Made by a program: the position numbers and the translations under genes. From an uncultured Clostridium sp. (lineage in GTDB: Bacteria > Bacillota > Clostridia > Lachnospirales > Lachnospiraceae): a DNA stretch of 11,737 nt. This document shows, piece after piece, positions 1 through 8,145 of this stretch; position 1 is the first letter of the stretch, and each line of letters starts with the position of its first letter. Where the stretch lies: the NCBI GenBank assembly GCA_900539185.1, contig UQBG01000031.1:1-11737 (forward strand), in the 5' to 3' direction. The notes below the pieces were generated by a model that worked only from the letters and a program-made list of their open reading frames with translations, ran no database searches and was not told where the DNA came from.

Positions 1-17
1 TTTTTCAACCAAATTCT

Positions 18-45
18 ATTGTATCAATTATTCCCTGTTTGTCAA
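18..45 (-). promoter_or_regulatory. Outward-facing promoter for a gene left of the window
   Basis: On the - strand there is a perfect -35 box TTGACA (plus-strand 40-45), a 16-base spacer and a -10 box TACAAT (plus-strand 18-23), which matches the consensus at five of six positions. Transcription would run leftwards out of the window, divergent from the acyl-CoA synthetase operon. The target gene is not visible, so this is a sequence match only. Confidence 0.45.
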
Positions 46-159
46 CTGCTTTATCCGATTTCACTTGCCTTATTGATACATTTTTTTCCTTTTTTCACCT
101 CGTTTCTTTTTGTTCATAAAATGTTCAAACTTTCGCCACACTTTTTATAATAATACCTA

Positions 160-188
160 TTGACATTTTCTATGCTGCAATTTACCAT
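160..188 (+). promoter_or_regulatory. Likely promoter of the acyl-CoA synthetase / fabF / MATE operon
   Basis: A perfect TTGACA at 160-165 is followed after 17 bases by TACCAT at 183-188 (four of six matches to TATAAT). The predicted start site near 195 leaves a leader of about 110 bases. A second option lies just upstream: TTCAAA at 124-129, 16 bases, then a perfect TATAAT at 146-151. The two may be tandem promoters. The rest of the 1-305 interval is AT-rich and holds no gene that can be supported. Confidence 0.5.
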
Positions 189-202
189 TATATAGTGCGT
201 GC

Positions 203-223
203 ATGTAGTATTCTAAACTACAT
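203..223 (+). promoter_or_regulatory. Candidate operator: 7-7-7 inverted repeat downstream of the promoter
   Basis: ATGTAGT at 203-209 and ACTACAT at 217-223 are perfect inverted copies around a 7-base centre. The site would sit just after the predicted transcription start near 195, a usual position for repressor binding. A related half-site, TAGTTTA at 276-282, is the reverse complement of TAAACTA at 214-220. The bound regulator is unknown. It does not match a lipid regulator site that I can name with confidence. Confidence 0.35.
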
Positions 224-305
224 ATAAAATTTTACCACACCACAAGTGATAGTCAAGAAAACAATTATCTTTTTTTAGTTTAAAATAAGAAAGGGAATCA
301 AAAAC

Positions 306-2009
306 ATGAGTCATTCAAACTTACAGCCGGAATCCGGTATTGCTGGCAAATTTATTTCCACAGCCAAAGATGAAAACGGCGTATTAAGTGCTATCGAGTT
401 TCACAACGATGAGCACTTTAACTTTGCGTATGATGTAGTGGACGTACTGGGTAAAACCAAACCGGATAAGCTGGCAATGCTTCACATCGCCAACAGTGGA
501 AAGGAACGTCGTATCACCTTTAAAGATATGATGGTATATTCTAATAAGGCAGCAAACTACTTCCGCTTTCTGGGAATCAAACGTGGCGACCGCGTTATGC
601 TGGTTCTGAAGCGTCACTATCAGTTCTGGTTTGCCATTCTGGCACTTCATAAGATCGGTGCGATTGCCATCCCGGCTACCAATCTTCTGGTAAAGAAAGA
701 CTTTGAATACCGACTGAAGGCCGGAAAGATCGATGCCGTTCTGTGCACCTCAGACGGAAAGGTTGCTCAGGAGGTTGAACGTGCCTCTAAGACCTATGAT
801 GGTCTGAAGGCAAAGATCATGGTTGGTTCATCCACACTGGTCGGCTGGAGAAACTTCAATCGCGATATCCGCTTCTTCTCACCGGAATTTAAGAAGCCAA
901 CAGATGTTCCGGGCGGTGATGATCCTATGCTGATGTTCTTTACATCCGGAACCACCTCTTATCCAAAGATTGCTGCCCATAGTTATAAGTATGCTTTGGG
1001 ACACTTTATTACCGCCAAATACTGGCAGCAGGTCGATCCGGACGGTATCCACTTCACGATCAGTGATACTGGCTGGGGAAAGGCTCTGTGGGGAAAGCTC
1101 TATGGACAGTGGCTCTGTGAGGCGGCTGTATTTACCTATGACTTTGATGAGTTCTATGCCAGCGAAATATTGAAAATGATTGAAAAGTATAAAATTACTA
1201 CCTTCTGTGCACCACCTACCGTTTACCGGGTTATGGTACACATGAAGCTGGATCACTTTGATCTTTCCTCCTTAAGCACCGTTGCTACCGCAGGAGAAGC
1301 ACTGAATCCGGAGATCTATGACAAGTTTTATAAAGCTACCGGTATGAAGATCATGGAGGGCTTCGGTCAGACGGAGACAACTCTGACGATCGGTAATCTG
1401 GCAGGCATGGAGCCGAAGCCGGGTTCTATGGGTAAACCGAGCCCACAGTATACGGTACGTGTTATGCGGCCGGATGGTTCCTTATGCGATACCGGCGAAA
1501 CGGGTGAGATCGTCATCAGTGTAAAAGACGGTGCTCCGGAAGGACTGTTCCTCGGCTACTATCTGGATGAAAAGCGTACCGATTCTGTCTGCTATAATGG
1601 ATATTATCACACAGGTGATACTGCATATATGGACGAAGACGGATTCTTGTGGTATGTTGGACGTGTAGACGATGTAATCAAGTCTACCGGATATCGTGTC
1701 GGTCCTTTTGAAATCGAAAATGAGATTATGAAGCTTCCTTATGTATTGGAATGTGCAGTCACATCGGTTCCGGATGCTATGCGTGGTCAGGCGATCAAGG
1801 CCAGCGTAGTTCTGACTGAGGGAACGGCTGCCACCGATGCCCTGAAAAAGGAAATGGTTCGCTTCTTTAAGGCAAATCTTGCTTCCTATAAGCGTCCGAA
1901 GGTCATTGAGTTCGTAAAGGAACTGCCAAAAACTGTCAGTGGAAAGATTCGGCGTGTAGAGATCAAGGAGAAGGACTGGGCAGCCGATACTACCGATAAC
2001 AAACAGTAA
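306..2009 (+). CDS. AMP-forming acyl-CoA synthetase (medium-chain / ACSM-like)
   Basis: The protein (567 residues) belongs to the ANL superfamily of adenylate-forming ligases. These activate a carboxylic acid with ATP to an acyl-AMP and pass it to CoA in the cytoplasm. Visible motifs in order are the phosphate-binding loop TSGTTSYPK (about 213-221), GFGQTETT (352-359), the ATP-ribose aspartate in TGD (436-438), the hinge GRVDDVIK (452-459) and the C-terminal catalytic lysine in PKTVSGK (Lys547). Length and overall likeness fit the acetyl/medium-chain acyl-CoA synthetase branch; the acid used cannot be read from the sequence. The ATG at 306 has a modest AAGGGA ribosome binding site nine bases upstream. 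It heads an operon with a FabF-type synthase 25 bases downstream, which suggests a fatty or short branched acid substrate. An aryl acid is an alternative. Confidence 0.9.
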   Translation: MSHSNLQPESGIAGKFISTAKDENGVLSAIEFHNDEHFNFAYDVVDVLGKTKPDKLAMLHIANSGKERRITFKDMMVYSNKAANYFRFLGIKRGDRVMLVLKRHYQFWFAILALHKIGAIAIPATNLLVKKDFEYRLKAGKIDAVLCTSDGKVAQEVERASKTYDGLKAKIMVGSSTLVGWRNFNRDIRFFSPEFKKPTDVPGGDDPMLMFFTSGTTSYPKIAAHSYKYALGHFITAKYWQQVDPDGIHFTISDTGWGKALWGKLYGQWLCEAAVFTYDFDEFYASEILKMIEKYKITTFCAPPTVYRVMVHMKLDHFDLSSLSTVATAGEALNPEIYDKFYKATGMKIMEGFGQTETTLTIGNLAGMEPKPGSMGKPSPQYTVRVMRPDGSLCDTGETGEIVISVKDGAPEGLFLGYYLDEKRTDSVCYNGYYHTGDTAYMDEDGFLWYVGRVDDVIKSTGYRVGPFEIENEIMKLPYVLECAVTSVPDAMRGQAIKASVVLTEGTAATDALKKEMVRFFKANLASYKRPKVIEFVKELPKTVSGKIRRVEIKEKDWAADTTDNKQ

Positions 2010-2034
2010 ACAACAGGATCAGAGAGAGGTTAAC

Positions 2035-3294
2035 ATGAAATCAAACATCGTAATCACCGGCATGGGTGCTGTCACCCCTGTTGGTATCGGAATCACAGAA
2101 TACTGGAAGGGACTGATCAATGGCGTTCATGGAATCGGCAAGATCACACATTTTGACGCTTCCGCCCTGCCGGTACAGATCGCCGCAGAAGTAAAAGGCT
2201 TCGAGCCAACCGACTATATGCCGCGAAAGCTGGCAAAGGAAATGGATCCTTTCATGCAGTATGGCTATGCGGCTGCAGACGAGGCACTCACGGACGCCGG
2301 TCTGAATCAGGAGACTGCTGAGGAACGCCCGGTACCCGCAGACCGTATCGGTATCGTAGTCGGAACTGCATTTGCCGGAATTGCGACGATCGCAGCTACC
2401 CAGAACGATATCAGTACCGGAGTCCATTCCAAGGTTAGCCCTCGTTTTGTACCGAAGGTCATCGGAAACATTGCCGCTGCCCAGATTGCCATCGCAAAAG
2501 GCTTTCGCGGACCAAGCTTAACCGTGACTACCGCATGCTCTTCCGGTGCAGACGCCCTGTCTACCGGCATTATGCTGTTAAACAGCGGAGAAGCAGATGT
2601 TATTCTCTGTGTCGGTGCAGAAGCGGCAACTTCTCCACTCACCATTATGGGACTATCCTCTGCACACGCCCTGTCTACACATAATGCTACACCGGAATCT
2701 GCCAGCCGTCCGTTTGATGCTACCAGAAACGGTTTCGTCATGGGGGAAGGCGGTGGATGCATTATAATAGAAACAGAAGAACATGCAAAGGCCAGAAAGG
2801 CACATATCCATGCTTCTATCATCGGCTGGGCGAACAGTACCGACGGTTATCATGTTACCTCCCCTCATCCGGAAGGAATCGGTGCCATCTACTGTATGAA
2901 ACGCTGTCTGGATAAGGCCGGTATCCGGCCGGAGGATGTCGACTACATAAATGCTCACGGTACTTCCACCCCGAAGGGAGATATTATCGAGACTGCCGCT
3001 ATTAAGACTCTGTTCGGTTCTCATGCAACCTCAGGTCTGGCGATTTCCTCCACGAAAGGTTCTACCGGTCATCTGATGGGTGCCGGTGGCATCACAGAGA
3101 CTATCGCCTGCGTAAAGGCTCTTCAGGAGGATATGATTCCTCCGACTCTGAATCTGCAGGAGGCAGATCCGGAATGTGATCTGGACTATGTACCAAACAC
3201 AGCCAGAAAGCAGCCGGTACGGATCGCCATGTCCAACGCATTTGGCTTTGGCGGCCAAAACTCCAGCATTCTGGTAAAGAAATACGAAGAATAA
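2035..3294 (+). CDS. fabF: Beta-ketoacyl-ACP synthase II (KAS II)
   Basis: This 419-residue condensing enzyme joins malonyl-ACP to an acyl-ACP in fatty acid elongation. The full Cys-His-His set with its lysine is present: Cys168 in TTACSSG, His308 in NAHGTSTPKGD, Lys341 and His346 in STKGSTGHL. The glycine-rich ending FGFGGQNSS is also typical. Length matches FabF of other bacteria. GAGAGG lies six bases before the ATG. The gene follows the acyl-CoA synthetase by 25 bases and its stop codon overlaps the AAGGA ribosome binding site of the MATE gene, so the three are probably cotranscribed and the last two coupled in translation. No acyl carrier protein, FabD, FabG, FabZ or acetyl-CoA carboxylase gene is near. 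It may therefore be a second KAS serving a special acyl product rather than the housekeeping copy. That is inference. Confidence 0.93.
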   Translation: MKSNIVITGMGAVTPVGIGITEYWKGLINGVHGIGKITHFDASALPVQIAAEVKGFEPTDYMPRKLAKEMDPFMQYGYAAADEALTDAGLNQETAEERPVPADRIGIVVGTAFAGIATIAATQNDISTGVHSKVSPRFVPKVIGNIAAAQIAIAKGFRGPSLTVTTACSSGADALSTGIMLLNSGEADVILCVGAEAATSPLTIMGLSSAHALSTHNATPESASRPFDATRNGFVMGEGGGCIIIETEEHAKARKAHIHASIIGWANSTDGYHVTSPHPEGIGAIYCMKRCLDKAGIRPEDVDYINAHGTSTPKGDIIETAAIKTLFGSHATSGLAISSTKGSTGHLMGAGGITETIACVKALQEDMIPPTLNLQEADPECDLDYVPNTARKQPVRIAMSNAFGFGGQNSSILVKKYEE

Positions 3295-3307
3295 GGACTA
3301 TGCATAT

Positions 3308-4648
3308 ATGAATAAGGATTTGACCGTAGGAAAACCGGAAACTATACTGTGGAAGTTCTGTCTTCCGCTCTTTGGAAGTGTCATCTTCCAACAGCTATAC
3401 AATATCGCCGACAGCTTTGTTGCCGGCAAGTTCATTAATGAAAACGCCCTTGCTGCCGTAGGTAACAGCTATGAGATCACTCTGATCTTCATTGCCTTTG
3501 CCTTCGGCTGTAATATTGGGTGTTCCGTTATCGTTTCTCAGTTCTTTGGTGCAAAGGACTATGCACGGGTAAAAACCTCGGTTTATACATCTATTATTTT
3601 CTCCATCCTTTTATGTGGCATCTTAATGCTCGCCGGACTCCTCGGCAGCCATAGTCTTCTGACCTTGATCCACACGCCCGATGAGATCCTGAGTGACTCC
3701 CGTCTTTATCTGGATATCTATATCTGGGGCTTACCGTTTATGTTTTTATACAATATCGCTACCGGTATCTTTTCTGCTCTGGGTGACTCAAAGACACCAT
3801 TTATTTTCCTCGCTATCTCCTCTACTTCGAATATTGCTGTCGATATCCTCTTTGTGAAGTCCTTCCACATGGGTATCGCCGGTGTGGCATGGGCCACCTT
3901 CCTCTGTCAGGGAATCAGTGCCATCTTAGCTGTTCTCGTGGTTCTGCACCGGCTGTATCAGATCCCATGTGACAGTAAGATATCGCTCTTTTCTTTCCCG
4001 ATTCTAAAAAAGTTTCTGGGAATTGCGATTCCCAGTATTCTACAACAGAGCTTTATCTCGATCGGAAATATCATCATACAGGGTGTTATCAATAACTATG
4101 GCTCCGGTGTCATCGCAGGATATTCTGCTGCTGTGAAATTAAATAACCTGATCATTACATCGTTTACAACCCTGGGAAATGGTATCTCTAACTACGCTGC
4201 CCAGAATATAGGAGCGCGGAAGCTGGATCGTATCCGTCCCGGCTTCCGCGCTGGTCTGAAAATGGTATGGATGATCTCCCTGCCATTTACCCTTCTTTAC
4301 TTTCTGGGTGGTCGTTACCTGCTCTACATCTTTCTGGAACAGCCTACCACCGATGCCTTACATACCGGTATTATCTTCTTATGTATCCTGTCACCATTCT
4401 ACTTCGTGGTATCCGCAAAGCTGGTGGCTGATGGCATCTTACGAGGTGCCGGTATGATGAAGCAGTTCATGATCGGTACCTTTTCCGATCTGATCCTGCG
4501 TGTTGTTCTGGCAATCGTGCTTTCCAACCAGTTCCACTCTTCCATCGGAATCTGGTGTGCATGGCCGATCGGCTGGAGCGTTTCTACCGCTCTTTCCCTG
4601 TTCTTCTATCACAGAGGTCCATGGTCTGCAAAGAAAAGGAATCGTTGA
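3308..4648 (+). CDS. MATE-family multidrug / small-molecule efflux protein
   Basis: A 446-residue, strongly hydrophobic protein with the look of a 12-helix MATE (NorM/DinF/MepA type) exporter, which uses a Na+ or H+ gradient to pump out organic compounds. Family traits include the first-helix segment PLFGSVIFQQLYNIADSF, the following stretch ALAAVGNSY, the cytoplasmic loop GAKDY, and the duplicated second half beginning near IAIPSILQQS with the loop NIGARK. The start at 3308 is served by AAGGA about ten bases upstream, inside the end of fabF. Its place as third gene of a lipid-type operon hints that it exports the operon's product or protects against it; the substrate is unknown. It ends two bases from the convergent gene at 4651, so no separate terminator fits between them. 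Confidence 0.92.
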   Translation: MNKDLTVGKPETILWKFCLPLFGSVIFQQLYNIADSFVAGKFINENALAAVGNSYEITLIFIAFAFGCNIGCSVIVSQFFGAKDYARVKTSVYTSIIFSILLCGILMLAGLLGSHSLLTLIHTPDEILSDSRLYLDIYIWGLPFMFLYNIATGIFSALGDSKTPFIFLAISSTSNIAVDILFVKSFHMGIAGVAWATFLCQGISAILAVLVVLHRLYQIPCDSKISLFSFPILKKFLGIAIPSILQQSFISIGNIIIQGVINNYGSGVIAGYSAAVKLNNLIITSFTTLGNGISNYAAQNIGARKLDRIRPGFRAGLKMVWMISLPFTLLYFLGGRYLLYIFLEQPTTDALHTGIIFLCILSPFYFVVSAKLVADGILRGAGMMKQFMIGTFSDLILRVVLAIVLSNQFHSSIGIWCAWPIGWSVSTALSLFFYHRGPWSAKKRNR

Positions 4649-4650
4649 AC

Positions 4651-5100
4651 CTATGCCTCTGTTCCTGCTGCTTTCTGTTCCGGTTCTTCCCCAAAGTGCT
4701 TTGCTACCATCTTTGTGACGATCGGAAGCTTTACAACATTGCCCTTAAATCCGGCAATCACACCGTAAACCATAACAACAAACTCTAAGATCTTCACGAT
4801 GACATTCAGCCAGTTGCAGAAATTCAGATTTGACAGTATGGAATATACCTTATACGCATCACTAAACAGACCAATAAAACTTAAATAACCGCTGCTGCAT
4901 GCTGACAGTGCCGTAATAACGATGGTAAAAAATACGGATACCAATGTTGCCTGTGCTACATTCTTCTTAAAGACTACATCTGCATCCGTGTACAATGCAA
5001 AGATCAATAACAGGATGACCGGTACGATTCCTATATATCCTGCAAAATAAGCGATTGCACTCAAAAATGCTGCAGATACTCCAAATTTTGTTACATTCAT
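4651..5100 (-). CDS. Small multi-pass membrane protein of unknown function
   Basis: The likely protein has 149 residues starting at the ATG at 5098-5100 (MNVTKFG). An in-frame ATG 15 bases further upstream (5115) is rejected because its own codons contain the ribosome binding site, GGAGG, placed eight bases before 5100. The sequence is hydrophobic, with about four membrane segments: a long hydrophobic stretch at roughly 6-38 that could be two helices, one near 48-70 and one near 100-122. The ending, a short lysine-rich tail after GFKGNVVKLPIV, recalls the layout of Tic20/DUF4870-like membrane proteins, but that is only a resemblance. A good promoter lies upstream at 5150-5178, in the gap after the calcium ATPase, so it may be expressed alone or by read-through. 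Function is not assigned. Confidence 0.75.
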   Translation of the reverse strand: MNVTKFGVSAAFLSAIAYFAGYIGIVPVILLLIFALYTDADVVFKKNVAQATLVSVFFTIVITALSACSSGYLSFIGLFSDAYKVYSILSNLNFCNWLNVIVKILEFVVMVYGVIAGFKGNVVKLPIVTKMVAKHFGEEPEQKAAGTEA

Positions 5101-5149
5101 GTTTCTTTCCTCCATATTCCTTTATTATTCTTTTTACATGAACATCTCT

Positions 5150-5178
5150 ACAGTACTCTTTTATGCTACATTTGTCAA
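5150..5178 (-). promoter_or_regulatory. Candidate promoter of the small membrane protein gene
   Basis: Reading on the - strand, a perfect TTGACA (plus-strand 5173-5178) is separated by 17 bases from TACTGT (plus-strand 5150-5155), a weak -10 box. It lies between the ATPase stop codon at 5182 and the ribosome binding site of the gene starting at 5100. No hairpin terminator is visible after the ATPase. Confidence 0.4.
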
Positions 5179-5181
5179 TTA

Positions 5182-7809
5182 TTACCGTTTTTTTACAAGC
5201 TTTATCCCCTGTATGATGACGGTCGGAAGCACTGCCAGTCCTGTGATTGCCAGAAGCCCTCTGCCGGATAACGGTGTCACACTGAACAGACTCTGTAATG
5301 GCGGAACGAGCAGTACCAGTCCCAGCAGACACACCCCCGCCAGAAATGCCAGGATACTATACGGATTCGACCAAAGCCCCGCCCGAAAGATGGACTTCTC
5401 TGTCCGACAGTTAAAGCCATGAAACAGTCTCGCCAGTGTCAGTGTTGCGAAGGCATAGGTCATCGCCTCTGCCGCACTTTCCTTCCAGCCGATATAATAG
5501 GCACCCATTACCACGACAGCGATTAAAAAGCCCTGCAGCAATATCCGCCCAAACAGTCTGCGATTCAATATACCCTCCGAAGGATCTCTCGGCTTCTCAT
5601 CTAACAGGGACGGATCGGTTGGTTCCATTCCGATCGCGATGGCAGGAAGGGAATCGGTCAACAAATTAATAAACAGCAAATGCACCGGAGCAAACGGAAC
5701 GGACAGCCCCAGAATCGATGTATACAATACAGAAAGAATTGCAGCCATATTTCCGGATAGCAGAAACAGGATTGCATTCCGGATATTCCGATATACATTT
5801 CTGCCATTCAGAACCGCCTTCATGATCGTGGCAAAGTTATCATCCGCCAGTATCATCGCTGCCGCATCCTTTGATACCGCAGTACCTGTGATTCCCATTG
5901 CGACTCCGATATCTGCCCGCTTCAGAGCCGGTGCATCATTTACACCATCTCCGGTCATCGCTACGATCCTTCCCTTTCTTTGCCATGCTTCTACGATCCG
6001 GATCTTATTCTCCGGCGACACTCTGGCATATACCGATATACGTTCGATATTCTGATCCAGTTCCTCCTGCGACATCGCATCCAGCTCCATTCCGGTAACG
6101 GTCCGATCTCCTTCTTCGAAGATTCCGATCTCCTTTGCGATCGCAGTTGCCGTGATCCTGTGATCTCCGGTTATCATAACCGGGCGGATCCCGGCCCGTT
6201 TTGCATCAGCGACTGCGGCTACAGCCTCCGGACGCGGCGGATCCATCATAGCAACTAATCCCAGAAAGGTATAGTCACGTTCTTCCTCCATGGTCAGCGG
6301 CTCCTCGGTTTCCCGATAGGCAAATGCCAGTACTCGCAGCCCCTGTTCCGAAAAGCGCCGATTTTCTTCCTTTATCTTCTCGATCTGTTCTTTTCCCAGG
6401 TTCCGGACGCCCTCTGAGGTACGGATGCTGACACAGCGGCTCAATAAGACATCCAATGCCCCCTTGGTCAACACCGTTGAAATCCCGTGAAGCCGATACT
6501 TTGTACTCATCAGCTTCCGGTCAGAATCAAACGGAAGCTCCTCCAGCCGTGGCATCGTCTGTCGGAACAGATCTTCTCTCCATTCCCTCTCCGGCAGGAT
6601 CTCCTGTGCCTGAACCGAAACCGGTATCTTTCGAAACATCTCCAGCAGTGCATATTCCGTTGGATCTCCGATCCCCTTTCCGTCTACCAGACTGGAATCA
6701 TTTGTCAATATCGCATTATACAACAGATACCGCTGCAGCTGATCTGTAATATCCAGTTCTTCCGGGCAAAGTTCCTTATTGTCAATGTATATTCTCTGAA
6801 CTGTCATCTTATTCTGGGTCAAAGTACCGGTCTTGTCGGAGCATATAACAGATACGCAGCCCAGACTCTCAACTGCCTTTAACTCCTTAATAATCGCCTG
6901 TTCCTTTGCCATCTTCTGGGTTCCCATAGCCTGAACGATCGTTACAATGGAGCTCAATGCCTCCGGTATCGCTGCTACCGCCAGTGCAACCGCAAACATA
7001 AACGCATCTAGGATTGGCATTTTCCGAAGGATAGACAGTCCAAATACCACCACAGATATCACCATAATCAGGATTGCCAGATGTTTACTGAACTGGTCCA
7101 GGCTCACCTGAAGCGGCGTCTTTCGTTCGCGAATGTCATTCATCATATCCGCGATCTTACCCAGTTCTGTCTCCATGCCGGTCGCTGTAACCAGCATTTC
7201 CGCCCTTCCGTATGTGACCAGACTACCGGAGTATACCATATTGATCCGGTCTGCCAGTACTGCTTCTCCCTCTATCTTCTGATCGCTTTTATCGACATTG
7301 GTTGATTCTCCCGTCAATGCACTCTCATTCACCTGTAGGGAGTAGTTATGAAGGATCCTGCCATCTGCTACGATCATGTCACCAGCCTCCAGCCGGATGA
7401 GATCTCCCGGAACAATCTCCCGGGATGGCACTTCGACCACCACACCGTTCCGCACTACCTTTGCAGTCGGAGAGGAAAGCTGCTTTAAGCTGTCTAAGGA
7501 CTTCTGTGCCTTTACATGCTGTACGGTTCCCAATATTGCATTCATGATCAAAACAGCCGCAATTACAATCGTACTTTCCACATTGCCGGAAAACATGGAA
7601 ATTCCCGCTGCGATCAGCAAAATGATGATCAGCAGATCACAAAACTGCCGAAAAAATACAACGATGATCCGTTCCTTCTTACCTTCCGTCAGGCAATTTT
7701 CTCCCCGAATACTTCGGATCTCCTTTACCTGTTCATCCGTCAGACCATCCATACCGGTCGGAAACGCCTGTTTCAGTTCTTCTTCTGTCATGTTCCAGTA
7801 GTTTTGCAT
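5182..7809 (-). CDS. P-type Ca2+-transporting ATPase (PMCA/LMCA1-like, P2 type)
   Basis: The 875-residue pump should move Ca2+ out of the cytoplasm at the expense of ATP. Domains appear in order: an N-terminal cation-ATPase region, the actuator loop TGES (166-169), membrane helix 4 with IPEAL (Glu283), the phosphorylated Asp325 in SDKTGTLT, the nucleotide-binding KGA motif, the hinge TGDGVNDAP (near 619), and the C-terminal helices. Helix 6 carries NLLTD, matching the Asn-Thr-Asp Ca2+ ligands of SERCA. In helix 5 the Asn is kept (about 687), but the SERCA Glu771 position is alanine (about 690), as in plasma-membrane pumps that carry one Ca2+. The ATG at 7809 follows GGAGG by six to seven bases. 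A strong terminator at 7897-7946 separates it from the FNT gene, so it needs its own promoter in 7825-7895. No convincing one was found there. Mn2+ is a less likely alternative substrate. Confidence 0.93.
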   Translation of the reverse strand: MQNYWNMTEEELKQAFPTGMDGLTDEQVKEIRSIRGENCLTEGKKERIIVVFFRQFCDLLIIILLIAAGISMFSGNVESTIVIAAVLIMNAILGTVQHVKAQKSLDSLKQLSSPTAKVVRNGVVVEVPSREIVPGDLIRLEAGDMIVADGRILHNYSLQVNESALTGESTNVDKSDQKIEGEAVLADRINMVYSGSLVTYGRAEMLVTATGMETELGKIADMMNDIRERKTPLQVSLDQFSKHLAILIMVISVVVFGLSILRKMPILDAFMFAVALAVAAIPEALSSIVTIVQAMGTQKMAKEQAIIKELKAVESLGCVSVICSDKTGTLTQNKMTVQRIYIDNKELCPEELDITDQLQRYLLYNAILTNDSSLVDGKGIGDPTEYALLEMFRKIPVSVQAQEILPEREWREDLFRQTMPRLEELPFDSDRKLMSTKYRLHGISTVLTKGALDVLLSRCVSIRTSEGVRNLGKEQIEKIKEENRRFSEQGLRVLAFAYRETEEPLTMEEERDYTFLGLVAMMDPPRPEAVAAVADAKRAGIRPVMITGDHRITATAIAKEIGIFEEGDRTVTGMELDAMSQEELDQNIERISVYARVSPENKIRIVEAWQRKGRIVAMTGDGVNDAPALKRADIGVAMGITGTAVSKDAAAMILADDNFATIMKAVLNGRNVYRNIRNAILFLLSGNMAAILSVLYTSILGLSVPFAPVHLLFINLLTDSLPAIAIGMEPTDPSLLDEKPRDPSEGILNRRLFGRILLQGFLIAVVVMGAYYIGWKESAAEAMTYAFATLTLARLFHGFNCRTEKSIFRAGLWSNPYSILAFLAGVCLLGLVLLVPPLQSLFSVTPLSGRGLLAITGLAVLPTVIIQGIKLVKKR

Positions 7810-7896
7810 ATAAAGCCTCCTGTCTGATTTTTCCTTTTACCTGTAGTATGCCCATCTATATCTGTGCAGGCACTATTTCCACATAATGTTTGAATA

Positions 7897-7946
7897 CAAA
7901 AAACGAGACTGTTATCGCATTCAAATAATGCGATAACAGTCTCGTT
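7897..7946 (-). terminator. Strong intrinsic terminator (perfect 20-bp stem) of the FNT transcript
   Basis: Positions 7902-7921 and 7927-7946 are perfect reverse complements over 20 bases around a 5-base loop (7922-7926). On the - strand the stem is followed by a run of six T residues (plus-strand A run 7898-7903); on the + strand there is no such run. This directionality fits termination of leftward transcription from the FNT gene and insulation of the ATPase gene. The stem is much longer than most terminators. Confidence 0.85.
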
Positions 7947-8145
7947 CCTATCTCAGTGTACGATCCGGTTATATCTAACGTGATGACGAACCGCACAACA
8001 ACTGCTGTGATACAGATGCGAACTACTCCCTATTACCAACTGTATATGGATACTACCATACTCGTTTTTCACTCGTCAAGCATTTCACCATACTCTTTAC
8101 CAATTCTTTACCTTTTGTTTCTATGTATACTTCCTATCGTATGCC
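7947..8145 (-). other. 200-base gene-free interval: long 3' UTR or possible small RNA
   Basis: No credible protein-coding frame is present between the FNT stop codon and the terminator stem. On the - strand a TTGACG box (plus-strand 8074-8079), an 18-base spacer and TAGTAT (plus-strand 8050-8055) could form a promoter, which would give an RNA of about 150 bases ending at the 7897-7946 terminator. Equally, it may just be an unusually long 3' UTR. The evidence is suggestive only. Confidence 0.25.

Noticed and set aside
20..80. 9-base inverted repeat TGTATCAAT (20-28) and ATTGATACA (72-80) followed by a T run
   Set aside because: The 43-base gap makes it a poor terminator, and the left arm overlaps a good outward promoter. 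Probably chance in AT-rich sequence.
5101..5115. Upstream ATG that would lengthen the small membrane protein by five residues
   Set aside because: The codons from that ATG are the GGAGG ribosome binding site for the ATG at 5100, which has correct spacing.
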